From Candidatus Colwellbacteria bacterium CG10_big_fil_rev_8_21_14_0_10_41_28 (lineage in GTDB: Bacteria > Patescibacteriota > Minisyncoccia > UBA6257 > Colwellbacteraceae), in assembly GCA_002773755.1 (NCBI GenBank), contig PFAG01000011.1, forward strand, positions 1 through 19,124: DNA of 19,124 bases, in the 5' to 3' direction. Position 1 is the first letter of the stretch. Each line of letters begins with the position of its first letter. The notes below the pieces were generated by a model, which was not told the DNA's origin, ran no database searches, and saw only the letters and a program-made list of their open reading frames with translations. The translations under genes and the position numbers were made by a program. Below are positions 5,713 to 14,311 of this stretch, piece after piece.

Positions 5713-8700
5713 ATGAGTAAATTCGTCCACCTACATACCCATAGTCACTACTCCCTTCTCGATGGACTCTCAAAAGTTGAGCAACTTGTGGATAGGGCTA
5801 AAGAATATGGGATGGAATCTTTGGCCATAACAGACCATGGAAATCTGTATGGCTCTGTTGAGTTTTATAAGAAAGCTAAAAAGGCTGGCATAAAACCAAT
5901 CATTGGACTTGAAGCATATGTAGCCTCACGAAGCAGATTGCAAAAAGATCCTGCTCTTGATGCAACCAGATACCACTTAACTCTTTTAGTTAAAAATGAG
6001 GTTGGATACAAAAACCTTGTTCAACTTGTCACCAAGAGCAACTTAGAAGGTTTCTACTACAAACCTCGAATAGATCACGAACTTTTAGAAAAACACCACG
6101 AGGGACTAATCGCTCTTTCGGGTTGTTTTAGTGGAGAACTAAGTAGAGCCATTGAGGCAAAAGATATGGCAAAAGCCAAGGAGGTGGCAGAGTTCTATAA
6201 GAAGACATTTGGTGATGATTATTTCATTGAACTCCAGGCCCAATCTGAAGAGCTTCACCAAGGACTTTTGGATATTTCTAAAGAGCTAGATATCCCTATG
6301 GTGGCAACTCAAGACTCTCACTATATAGGTAAGTCTGATCAACCAATTCACGACGTTCTTCTAGCAATTCAAACTGGTAACACCGTGGATGATGAAGATA
6401 GGTTTAGTTTCGAAGATTATGACGCAAGTTTCTGTAATGAAGAAGGTATGTATGCCATATTTGAAAAACACAACAAGATTCTTCCAAAAGAAGTTATAAA
6501 AGACTCTATTGAGATAACTAAAGAGATTGCGGATAGGTGCAGCTATGATTTTGATCTAAAAACTATCCACCTGCCTAAATTTGACCTCCCTGATGGAGAA
6601 AAAAATGCTATGGATTATCTTAGGAAACTAGTAAATGAAGGTATTAAACAAAAATACGATAGTCATGATGAAAAGGTTATAGAAAGAGCTACCCATGAGC
6701 TATCAGTAATTGAAAAGACAGGGTTTGAAGACTACTTCCTAATTGTTGCTGATATGGTCAACTGGGCAAAAAGTAGGGGTATTGTTGTTGGCCCAGGGAG
6801 AGGTTCAGCTGCAGGGAGCTTGGTATCATATGTACTTAATATAACTGGCGTTGATCCATTGCAATATGACCTTCTCTTTGAAAGATTCTTGAACCCAGAA
6901 AGAAATGAGATGCCTGATATCGACATTGATTTTGCAGATCATCGTAGAGGAGAGGTTTTTGGATATTTGAGAGAGAAATATGGAGAGGGCCATGTTGCCC
7001 AGATTATAACCTTTGGAACAATGGCAGCCAGACAAGCTATTAGGGACGCTGGAAGAGCTTTGGGATATACATATTCTTATGTCGATCAGATTGCTAAAAT
7101 GGTCCCCTTCAACCCAAATACATCAAGACCAAAGAATGAGATTGAAGCATACATCAAACAGGTCCCTGAGCTAGAGAACATATACAGAACAGATAAGCAG
7201 GCCGAAAGACTTCTTGATGTTGCTTCTAAATTAGAGGGGGTTGTCAGACATGCATCCGTACACGCCTGTGGGACAGTTGTCACAGAAGAACCAGTAACTG
7301 AGTGGATTGCCCTCCAGAGAGCCCCTCAGGATGAAAATACTATTATCACCCAAATAGAGTTCCATGCGGTTGAAGATCTGGGTCTTCTTAAGATTGATCT
7401 CTTGGGACTTCGAAACCTAACTGTTATTGAAGAAACCATCCGTATTGTTAGAGAACTTGAAAATGAAGAGGTCTCAGTTGAGAAAATTCCACTTGATGAC
7501 AAAAAAACTTTTGATCTTCTAAAGACGGGCGAGACAACGGGTGTCTTCCAGTTCGAGTCTTCTGGCATGAGGCGCTATATGAAAGAGATCCAACCAACTG
7601 AGCTTGAAGATCTGATTGCTCTAGTTGCGTTATATAGACCTGGGCCAATGGAACTAATCCCCTCTTTTATTAATAGAAAGTCTGGCAAAGAAGCAGTTAC
7701 ATACCTCCATCCAGAACTTGAGCCAATATTAAAAAACACATATGGAATCGGGGTGTATCAAGAGCAGATGATGAGAATCGCAACCGACCTTGCGGGATAC
7801 ACTCTTCCAGAAGCAGATACTCTTAGAAAAGCTATTGGAAAGAAAATTGAAAGTCTCTTGAATGAGCAGAAAGAGAAGCTCATCAGCGGAATGATTGCCC
7901 ATGGTATTGATGAGAGGACTGCTAAGCAGATCTGGGAACTGTTTCCTCCTTTTGCTAGATACGGATTTAACCGAAGTCATGCTGTTAGCTATGCTCTAAT
8001 CGGATACTGGACGGCTTATCTAAAAGCTCACTATCCAGTTGAGTATATGACTGCTCTTCTCAATAATGCCGGAAATGATGTGGACAGAATTTCATTCTTC
8101 ATAGGTGAAGCAGAAAGAATGGATATCGAGGTTCTACCACCGGACATTAACCAATCTGTAGCTAATTTCGTGCCAGAAGGAGACAACATCCGCTTTGGGC
8201 TTGCCGCCATCAAGAATGTTGGCCACGCAGCAACTGAAAGGATAGTTGAGGATAGAATGAGAAATGGTCCATTTGAGGGGTTGGCTGATATGGCAATACG
8301 TATGGGAGGCAATGGACTTAATAAAAAAGTCTTAGAATCTCTTATTAAATCTGGCTCTCTTGATACATTCAAGGCAGATCGCATGACAGCCCTAGAAAAT
8401 GTTGACCATATTCTAAAGGCCTCCCGAGAGGGCTCTAAGGACAACAATCAAGCAGGACTATTTGGAGGAAACCACACATTTGAAATTCAATTGAAGCCCG
8501 CTAGTAGGCAAGCAACAAAGTCAGAGATTCTATCTTGGGAGAAAGAACTCCTGGGGCTATATGTAACAGAACATCCTCTAAAAGGTTTCTTCGAGAAAAA
8601 TAAAGACGACTCACTAAGAAGGATCAAAGAAATTATGGGGCCCGACAAAGATGGGAAGAGTTTTAGAATCTGTGGAGTCGTCTCAAGAGTTCAAAAGATT

Positions 8701-8904
8701 ATAACCAAAAACGGCAGCTCTATGGTCTTTGCCAAAATTGAGGATATAGATGATAGTATAGAAGTGTTGGTATTCTCTGATGTTTTGGGTCAAAGTCAGA
8801 ATCTCTGGCAAGAAGGAAAAGCCCTATCAGTATCAGGAAGGATATCTTTAAAAGATGGTGAAACAAAAATAATATGCCAAAGAGCGGAGGAGATAGAGAT
8901 ATAG
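5713..8904 (+). CDS. dnaE: DNA polymerase III alpha subunit
   Basis: 1063 residues, somewhat short for the DnaE1 class (usually about 1,150). The N-terminal PHP domain (1 to about 270) has HLHTHSHYSLLDG, ITDHGNL, GLEAYV, SGCFSGE and ATQDSHY. These keep most metal-binding positions, so the PHP domain could still be an active nuclease. The C-family polymerase core carries the catalytic aspartates Asp402 and Asp404 (MPDIDIDF) and Asp562 (LLKIDLLGLRN), plus GPGRGSAAGSLVSY and YGFNRSHAVSYA. After helix-hairpin-helix segments, a C-terminal OB-fold (about 970-1045) begins FRICGVVSRVQ. It is the replicative polymerase and the first gene of an operon with thrS and miaA, overlapping thrS by 31 nt. The ATG at 5713 has no Shine-Dalgarno. 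Confidence 0.97.
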   Translation: MSKFVHLHTHSHYSLLDGLSKVEQLVDRAKEYGMESLAITDHGNLYGSVEFYKKAKKAGIKPIIGLEAYVASRSRLQKDPALDATRYHLTLLVKNEVGYKNLVQLVTKSNLEGFYYKPRIDHELLEKHHEGLIALSGCFSGELSRAIEAKDMAKAKEVAEFYKKTFGDDYFIELQAQSEELHQGLLDISKELDIPMVATQDSHYIGKSDQPIHDVLLAIQTGNTVDDEDRFSFEDYDASFCNEEGMYAIFEKHNKILPKEVIKDSIEITKEIADRCSYDFDLKTIHLPKFDLPDGEKNAMDYLRKLVNEGIKQKYDSHDEKVIERATHELSVIEKTGFEDYFLIVADMVNWAKSRGIVVGPGRGSAAGSLVSYVLNITGVDPLQYDLLFERFLNPERNEMPDIDIDFADHRRGEVFGYLREKYGEGHVAQIITFGTMAARQAIRDAGRALGYTYSYVDQIAKMVPFNPNTSRPKNEIEAYIKQVPELENIYRTDKQAERLLDVASKLEGVVRHASVHACGTVVTEEPVTEWIALQRAPQDENTIITQIEFHAVEDLGLLKIDLLGLRNLTVIEETIRIVRELENEEVSVEKIPLDDKKTFDLLKTGETTGVFQFESSGMRRYMKEIQPTELEDLIALVALYRPGPMELIPSFINRKSGKEAVTYLHPELEPILKNTYGIGVYQEQMMRIATDLAGYTLPEADTLRKAIGKKIESLLNEQKEKLISGMIAHGIDERTAKQIWELFPPFARYGFNRSHAVSYALIGYWTAYLKAHYPVEYMTALLNNAGNDVDRISFFIGEAERMDIEVLPPDINQSVANFVPEGDNIRFGLAAIKNVGHAATERIVEDRMRNGPFEGLADMAIRMGGNGLNKKVLESLIKSGSLDTFKADRMTALENVDHILKASREGSKDNNQAGLFGGNHTFEIQLKPASRQATKSEILSWEKELLGLYVTEHPLKGFFEKNKDDSLRRIKEIMGPDKDGKSFRICGVVSRVQKIITKNGSSMVFAKIEDIDDSIEVLVFSDVLGQSQNLWQEGKALSVSGRISLKDGETKIICQRAEEIEI

Positions 8905-10631
8905 AAAGTAAAAGGCATACCCTAGCCCATCTTCTTGCAGCGGCTGTCTTAGAGAAGTTTCCAAAAGCAAAATTAGGAATGGGCCCAGCCGTTGAAGACG
9001 GCTTTTATTACGACTTCGATTTAAAAGAAAGCATCACCCCTCAAGATCTACCAAAGCTTGAGAAGAGGATGCGTCAGTTGATAAGGGACGGCCTTGAAAC
9101 AAAAGGTGAGAAGATCTCTTCCGCTAAGGCTAAAACTCTATTTAAAGATCAACCATATAAACTGGAGCTGATAAAAGATTTTTCTAAAGATAAGAAACAG
9201 TTGACTGTATATAAGACTGGAGAGGTTTTTAAGGATCTCTGTAGGGGCGGCCACACCAAAAAAACCTCAGAGATAAACCCTGAGGCCTTTAGGCTAACTA
9301 GACTAGCTGGAGCCTACTGGAAAGGAGACGAAAAAAATAAACAGCTTCAAAGAGTCTATGGTGTTGCTTTCGAAACCAAAAAGGAGCTTGAGGGATATCT
9401 GGAAGCTCAAGAGGAGGCTAAAAGAAGGGATCACAGAAGGTTAGGGCAAGAGTTAGACCTATTCACCTTTTCGGATATGGTTGGAGCAGGCCTTCCTCTA
9501 TTTACGCCAAAGGGCACCGTTATTAGAAATGAACTTCAGAAAGCTTTACTGGAGATAAGCAGCAAGTATGACATGCTCCCAACAACAATCCCCCACATCG
9601 CAAAAAGGGTTCTATATGAAACATCTGGACATGCAGATAAGTTTGGTGATGAGCTAATTGATGTTAAGAGTCATTATGATGAGTTTGTTATGAAGCCTGT
9701 TAACTGCCCACACCATACTCAAATCTATGCCTCCAGGCCAAGAAGCTATCGTGATCTCCCCCTTAGATACATGGAGAGCACCATGCAATATAGGGATGAG
9801 AAGCCAGGTGAAATTAGTGGGCTAACAAGAGTAAGGGCTATAACAGTGGATGATGGACACATCTTCTGTAGAGTTGATCAAATTGAAGAAGAGGCGAAAA
9901 ATATCGCTAAAATTATTGAAGAGTTCTATAAAGGAGTTGGCCTTTGGGGAGATCATTGGGTATCTCTTTCTGTGAGAGACCCCAAGAACAAGAAGGGATA
10001 TATAGGAAGTGATCAGGATTGGGATAAGGCTGAAAAAATGTTGGCTAAGATATCTAAAGATCTGAAACTTGATACAAAGAGAATTGAGGGTGAGGCAGCT
10101 ATATATGGACCGAAGCTAGACTACATGTTTAAAGATTCTCTCGGTAGAGAGTTCCAACTAGCAACTATTCAAATAGATTTCGCTATGCCGGGGAGATTCA
10201 AGTTGACCTATACCGACGAGAAAGGAAAAGAGGTTACGCCGGTTATCATCCACAGAGCAATACTAGGCTCTTACGAAAGATTTATGGCAATTCTAATAGA
10301 ACACTTTGCTGGAGCATTTCCAACATGGCTCTCCCCTGTTCAGGTAAGAGTTCTTGCTGTTAGTGAAAAATTCCAAGGCTATGCCAAAGAGATTGCTAAG
10401 AGCCTTAAGGAAGCTAATATAAGAACCGAGTTAACTGAGGCTGATGAAACTCTTGGGAAGAGAATCAGAGAATCGGAAACATCCAAAGTTCCCTACACTA
10501 TTATTGTTGGTGAAAAGGAAAAGAAAAATAAAGAAATTTCTGTTAGGGAAAGAGGCAAGGGAGATATCGGATCAAAGAAGTTTTCTACTTTCCTCAAGTC
10601 GCTGCGGACTGAGATAGATAAGAGACAATAA
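8874..10631 (+). CDS. thrS: Threonyl-tRNA synthetase lacking the TGS domain
   Basis: 585 residues. It starts directly with the editing (SAD/N2) domain, RHTLAHLLAAAVLEKFPKAK then GPAVEDGFYYDFD, so the N-terminal TGS domain of about 60 residues is missing. The editing motifs HTLAH and CRGGHT are present. The class II catalytic core shows MKPVNCPHH, LRYMESTMQYRDEKPGEISG, RVRAITVDDGHIF and HRAILGSYERFM. Zinc ligands are Cys278, His329 and His460. A C-terminal HGTP anticodon-binding domain starts about residue 485 (PVQVRVLAVSEK). It charges tRNA-Thr. The first ten or so codons lie inside the end of dnaE. A strong GGAGGAG occurs just after the chosen ATG, about 9 nt before an in-frame ATA, so the exact start deserves caution. 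It ends 10 nt before miaA. Confidence 0.95.
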   Translation: MPKSGGDRDIESKRHTLAHLLAAAVLEKFPKAKLGMGPAVEDGFYYDFDLKESITPQDLPKLEKRMRQLIRDGLETKGEKISSAKAKTLFKDQPYKLELIKDFSKDKKQLTVYKTGEVFKDLCRGGHTKKTSEINPEAFRLTRLAGAYWKGDEKNKQLQRVYGVAFETKKELEGYLEAQEEAKRRDHRRLGQELDLFTFSDMVGAGLPLFTPKGTVIRNELQKALLEISSKYDMLPTTIPHIAKRVLYETSGHADKFGDELIDVKSHYDEFVMKPVNCPHHTQIYASRPRSYRDLPLRYMESTMQYRDEKPGEISGLTRVRAITVDDGHIFCRVDQIEEEAKNIAKIIEEFYKGVGLWGDHWVSLSVRDPKNKKGYIGSDQDWDKAEKMLAKISKDLKLDTKRIEGEAAIYGPKLDYMFKDSLGREFQLATIQIDFAMPGRFKLTYTDEKGKEVTPVIIHRAILGSYERFMAILIEHFAGAFPTWLSPVQVRVLAVSEKFQGYAKEIAKSLKEANIRTELTEADETLGKRIRESETSKVPYTIIVGEKEKKNKEISVRERGKGDIGSKKFSTFLKSLRTEIDKRQ

Positions 10632-10641
10632 AGATGTCTAT

Positions 10642-11601
10642 ATGAAAGTTTTTAAGAAAACGGAGCAAGGACCGAAAATTTTAGTCATATTAGGACCAAC
10701 TTGTTCTGGTAAGTCTGAGCTAGCAGTTTCTTTAGCTAAAAAGTTCAATGGAGAGGTTATATCAGCTGATTCTAGACAGGTATATAGAGGATTAGATAAA
10801 AGTTCCTCTAAGGTCCCTGGTAAATGGGTTATTAGTGGTGTTAAAAGAATGTTTATGTATAAAGGGGTACGACACCACCTGGTAGATATCACCCCTTTAA
10901 GAAGAAGATTTACGGTTCAGCAATTTAAGAAGAAAGGGAAGAAGGCTATTAAAAATATTTTATCCCGAGGAAAGGTTCCAATTATTGCCGGTGGCACGGG
11001 ATTCTATTTAGATGCTTTGGTATATGATCTCGACATACCCCGAGTACCGCCAAATAGAAAGTTGAGAAAAGAGCTCGACAATCTCTCAACCGATGAACTA
11101 TATAACAGGCTCAAAGGCCTCGATCCAAAATCTGCTAAAAGGGTTGATCCTAATAATAGGGTTCGCATTATAAGAGCAATTGAAATTGTGGTAATGACAG
11201 GGAGCCCGATACCCGAGATAGATCTAACTGGAGAAGAAGCACCTTATGAAACACTACAGATAGGAATTAAGCTTCCAGAAGATGAGCTAAAAAGGCGGAT
11301 TCACTCTGTTGCCAAAAACCGAGTAAATGAAGGTGTTGTTGAAGAGATAACTCAACTTCATAACAAGGGAGTATCTTGGGATAGATTCATCGAATTAGGT
11401 ATGGAATACCGCCATATCGCCCGCTATCTAAAAAGTAGTGACATAACACAAGATGAGCTAAGAAAAGCTCTAGAAAACGAATTTTGGCAGTATAGTAGAC
11501 GACAGATGGTTTGGTTCAGAAGAGCTAAGAATATTACTTGGATAAGTGATCCTTCAGAAGCTGTTCCAATTGTTCAGGATTTCCTCTCCCCCTCAGCTTA
11601 G
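10642..11601 (+). CDS. miaA: tRNA dimethylallyltransferase
   Basis: 319 residues. A P-loop GPTCSGKS lies at 18-25, followed by GEVISADSRQVYRGLD, the substrate-binding motif of MiaA, then IIAGGTGFYLDALVYDLDIP, RVRIIRAIEIV and the C-terminal RRQMVWFRR. The enzyme transfers a dimethylallyl group to A37 of tRNAs reading codons that start with U. The stretch after GLDKSSSKVP is longer than in the E. coli enzyme. It follows thrS by 10 nt in the same operon. The last 68 nt overlap the 3' end of gatB on the other strand, so the C-terminal residues after the conserved core are constrained by two reading frames. Confidence 0.95.
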   Translation: MKVFKKTEQGPKILVILGPTCSGKSELAVSLAKKFNGEVISADSRQVYRGLDKSSSKVPGKWVISGVKRMFMYKGVRHHLVDITPLRRRFTVQQFKKKGKKAIKNILSRGKVPIIAGGTGFYLDALVYDLDIPRVPPNRKLRKELDNLSTDELYNRLKGLDPKSAKRVDPNNRVRIIRAIEIVVMTGSPIPEIDLTGEEAPYETLQIGIKLPEDELKRRIHSVAKNRVNEGVVEEITQLHNKGVSWDRFIELGMEYRHIARYLKSSDITQDELRKALENEFWQYSRRQMVWFRRAKNITWISDPSEAVPIVQDFLSPSA

Positions 11602-12991
11602 ACATAGACTGACCAACTAAGAATTTAATTACGGCTTCTTTTCCATTCTTGTATTCCTCAACTGCTTTAGGGTTTTCCGATATTGCTCCCATGATAGAAC
11701 TTTGTACTTCACCATCTTCTGCCTGACCAAGACTATGATGATCAATAATCTCATGTGGATCTATGCCAGTCCTAAACATTTCTATCAATATATCTTTAGC
11801 AGTTCTACTGAGAACCTCTTTCTTTTCTATAAGAACAACTAGCTCGGCAAAATCTTCTGGCTTTATTTTGAGATCAGATACATCAACCCCCTGCTCTTTG
11901 ATAAGCCCAACAAGATCTGAGGTTAGATAGTTATATAAAGTTTTTTTAGCGCTCTCCTCATCAATTGAATTATCTTGCTGAATTAACGCCTTAAGCTCAG
12001 ATATAGATTCCTCGAAATACCCTGATAGATCCCTATCTGTTATTAGGTGCTCTAGCTCCATTCCGCTCAATCCAAACTCTTCAGAGAAACGTATCCTTTT
12101 TTGATCTGGAAGTTCGGGGATAGATCTTCTTATTTCGTCCATATCGAATATATCTTTGGCTGTTAGATCAAGTGGAGGGATATCTGGCTCTGGCATGTAT
12201 CTATAATCATTAGCCTCTTCTTTTATTCGCTGCGGGAAACTCTTTCCAGCGACCTCATCCCATCCCCTAGTTGATTGGATGACCTTGCCACCACCTTTAA
12301 TAAGCGCCTCCTGACGCTCTATCTCATTTTCAATAGCGGCCTTAACTGCTTTGAAGCTATTAATATTCTTAAGCTCTACTTTTGTTCCAAGTTTTTTGTT
12401 GCCAAATAACTTCTTGGGTGCAATAGATATGTTAGCCTCTACTCTCATCTGCCCCTTTTCCATATCTGCATCTGAGACATTCAGATACCTTAAGAGAAGT
12501 TGCAGCTCTCTGGCAAAATCATATGCCTGTTCTGCAGTTTTTATAACTGGTTTTGTAACCAGTTCCATTAGGGGCAGGCCGGCTCTGTTAAAATCAACCA
12601 AGCTTTCTCCATTTTCGTGAGTTGATCTAGCTGTATCCTCTTCCAAATGGACCCTCTCTATCTGAACACCCTTTAGTGATCCGCCCGAAACTATCGGCAT
12701 ATCATACTGGGAAATTTGATATCCCTTAGGTAGGTCTGGATAAAAGTAGCTCTTTCTATCAAATTTAGATCTCTCTGCGATAGTACCCCCCAGCGATAAG
12801 CCTATCTTAATCATTGCCCTAATAGCTTCTTTGTTTGGAACAGGAAGAGTACCTGGCTCTGCAAGACAGATTGGACAAACATTCTTATTGGGCTCTATCT
12901 CGTCTGGGATATTCAAGCAATCACAGAACATCTTTGTTTTTGTCTTTAGCTCTGCGTGAATCTCAAGCCCTATAGTTGGCACGTATTTCAT
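11534..12991 (-). CDS. gatB: Aspartyl/glutamyl-tRNA amidotransferase subunit B
   Basis: 485 residues, the normal GatB length. The N-terminus YVPTIGLEIHAELKTKTKMF leads into Cys pairs CDC and CPIC (about 23-42) that form a zinc site. The kinase-like core includes EEDTARSTHENGESLVDFNR and the family hallmark NRAGLPLMELVTKP. The tail and YqeY-like helical domain (about 330-485) binds tRNA. With GatA and GatC it amidates misacylated Glu-tRNA-Gln and/or Asp-tRNA-Asn; the partners are not in this window. It stands alone, downstream of rplK by 96 nt, and ends inside the 3' end of miaA on the opposite strand with no terminator visible. Confidence 0.96.
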   Translation of the reverse strand: MKYVPTIGLEIHAELKTKTKMFCDCLNIPDEIEPNKNVCPICLAEPGTLPVPNKEAIRAMIKIGLSLGGTIAERSKFDRKSYFYPDLPKGYQISQYDMPIVSGGSLKGVQIERVHLEEDTARSTHENGESLVDFNRAGLPLMELVTKPVIKTAEQAYDFARELQLLLRYLNVSDADMEKGQMRVEANISIAPKKLFGNKKLGTKVELKNINSFKAVKAAIENEIERQEALIKGGGKVIQSTRGWDEVAGKSFPQRIKEEANDYRYMPEPDIPPLDLTAKDIFDMDEIRRSIPELPDQKRIRFSEEFGLSGMELEHLITDRDLSGYFEESISELKALIQQDNSIDEESAKKTLYNYLTSDLVGLIKEQGVDVSDLKIKPEDFAELVVLIEKKEVLSRTAKDILIEMFRTGIDPHEIIDHHSLGQAEDGEVQSSIMGAISENPKAVEEYKNGKEAVIKFLVGQSMSKLRGRGNPEQLEQLLKDHLSK

Positions 12992-13029
12992 AGACTAATA
13001 ATACTGATAAAGTGTTTGTTTATGAAATT

Positions 13030-13061
13030 GAAAGAATGAACTCTTTTAAGAGCTCTCTTTC
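13030..13061 (-). terminator. Hairpin between rplK and gatB, possible weak terminator or processing site
   Basis: On the minus strand GAAAGA and GAGCTCTT pair with AAGAGTTC and TCTTTC (14 bp with one 2-nt bulge), followed by AATTTC. The stem is long but the U-run is poor. It may attenuate read-through from rplK or be cut by RNase III, leaving gatB partly uncoupled from the secE-nusG-rplK unit. Confidence 0.4.
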
Positions 13062-13087
13062 ATCTAAGCTAAACTTATATCAAACCC

Positions 13088-13513
13088 CTACTTCTCAACC
13101 TCTATTCCCATACTTCTGGCAGTACCAGCAATAATTTTAATTGCTTGATCTACATCATTTGCGTTTAGATCTTCCATCTTCTTCTCGGCGATCTCCTTAA
13201 GCTGATCCTTGTTTACTTTACCAACTTTGTTCTTATTAGGCTCTCCGGATCCCTTGCTAATGCCAGCTGCCTTTCTTAATAGGTCTGATGCTGGAGGTGT
13301 TTTGAGTTTAAAGTCAAAACTTCTATCTTCGTATACGTTTATGATAACTGGAATGATGTCTCCCCCCATCTCTTTAGTAGCATCGTTAAACTGATTACAG
13401 AAATCCTGAATACTAACTCCATGCTGACCTAGAGCTGGGCCAATTGGAGGGGCTGGGTTAGCCTGCCCTGCCTTAATTTGTAGTTTTAACTGTATTTTTA
13501 CTTTTCCTGCCAT
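13088..13513 (-). CDS. rplK: Ribosomal protein uL11
   Basis: 141 residues, the standard uL11 size. The N-terminal domain starts MAGKVKIQLKLQIKAGQANP and contains PPIGPALGQHGVSIQDFCNQFN. The C-terminal RNA-binding domain includes TPPASDLLRKAAGISKGSGEPN and ends with AIKIIAGTARSMGIEVE. It binds the GTPase-associated centre of 23S rRNA. Its ATG is 2 nt after the nusG stop, in the conserved secE-nusG-rplK order. The usual next gene, rplA, is not here; gatB follows instead. Confidence 0.97.
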   Translation of the reverse strand: MAGKVKIQLKLQIKAGQANPAPPIGPALGQHGVSIQDFCNQFNDATKEMGGDIIPVIINVYEDRSFDFKLKTPPASDLLRKAAGISKGSGEPNKNKVGKVNKDQLKEIAEKKMEDLNANDVDQAIKIIAGTARSMGIEVEK

Positions 13514-13515
13514 AA

Positions 13516-14076
13516 TTAAATTTTCTTGATTTGTAGTGAGTCTAGCTCAACTGCAGTATCTCTTCCAAATACTGGAACCATTACTTTAACTCTTCCACGC
13601 TCCTCGTCAATCTCTGAAACCTTGCCATCATAATCTTTGAAAGGCCCGTCTGTAATTCTAATAGTCTCTCCAACACTGATATCAAGATTCAGTTTTGGCT
13701 CATCTTTGCCCATTCTTGCTATGAGACTATTTATCTCATCTTGAGAAAGTGGACTTGGGTTAGTGGCATCCGCACCAACAAAACCAGTAACTCTTGGTGT
13801 GTTTCTAACCACATACCATGAATCTGGCTCCATAATCATATTTACCAGAACATATCCTGGGTATATCTTCTCCTCTATGGTTGTTCTCTTTCCATTTTTG
13901 ATCTTAATCATCTTTTCTTTTGGAACAATCATTTTAAAGACCTTGTCGTTCATGGCTAGGGACTCTATGCGCTGCTCAAGATACCTTTTAACAGCATCTT
14001 CGTATCCTGCATAGGTGTGGACTGCAAACCATTGAGGAAATTTTTTCTGTTCTACCCTTCTTTTATCTTCTGTCAT
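13516..14076 (-). CDS. nusG: Transcription termination/antitermination factor NusG
   Basis: 186 residues. The NGN domain begins KFPQWFAVHTYAGYEDAVKR and continues with KIYPGYVLVNMIMEPDSWYVVRNTPRVTGFVGA. A C-terminal KOW domain (about 128-186) includes VGETIRITDGPFKDYDGKVSEID then VMVPVFGRDTAVELD. It binds RNA polymerase and affects elongation and Rho or ribosome coupling. It lies 4 nt downstream of secE and 2 nt upstream of rplK. Confidence 0.97.
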   Translation of the reverse strand: MTEDKRRVEQKKFPQWFAVHTYAGYEDAVKRYLEQRIESLAMNDKVFKMIVPKEKMIKIKNGKRTTIEEKIYPGYVLVNMIMEPDSWYVVRNTPRVTGFVGADATNPSPLSQDEINSLIARMGKDEPKLNLDISVGETIRITDGPFKDYDGKVSEIDEERGRVKVMVPVFGRDTAVELDSLQIKKI

Positions 14077-14080
14077 GTTT

Positions 14081-14266
14081 TTAGATTATGATCTGTTCAA
14101 TTAAGTATACGAAGGCGAAGTCCAGGGCTCCAAGATAGAAGGCTAGGGCTAGGGAAACTAAAATAACTACTCCGACAAGGAGAGCTGTTTGTTTCCTGGT
14201 TGGCCAATTAATGCGGCCGAATTCCTGGATTGATTCTTTTAGATATAAATTGACTTTCCTAAACAT
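14081..14266 (-). CDS. secE: Preprotein translocase subunit SecE
   Basis: 61 residues with the short one-helix bacterial SecE layout: an amphipathic N-terminal helix with the conserved ESIQEFGRINWPTRKQT, then one transmembrane segment (about residues 29-50), then a short tail. It is part of the SecYEG channel. It is the first gene of secE-nusG-rplK and has a near-consensus promoter so close that the mRNA would have a very short 5' leader. Confidence 0.95.
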   Translation of the reverse strand: MFRKVNLYLKESIQEFGRINWPTRKQTALLVGVVILVSLALAFYLGALDFAFVYLIEQIII

Positions 14267-14280
14267 ATTAGGCAGAGCTG

Positions 14281-14309
14281 ATAATAGCTAAATGATTACT
14301 TATATTCAA
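14281..14309 (-). promoter_or_regulatory. Promoter of secE-nusG-rplK
   Basis: On the minus strand TTGAAT (14304-14309), a 17-nt spacer, then TATTAT (14281-14286). The expected start point is around 14274, leaving roughly 8 nt before the secE ATG at 14266. It lies in the 45-nt gap after the gyrB stop. Confidence 0.7.
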
Positions 14310-14311
14310 GG

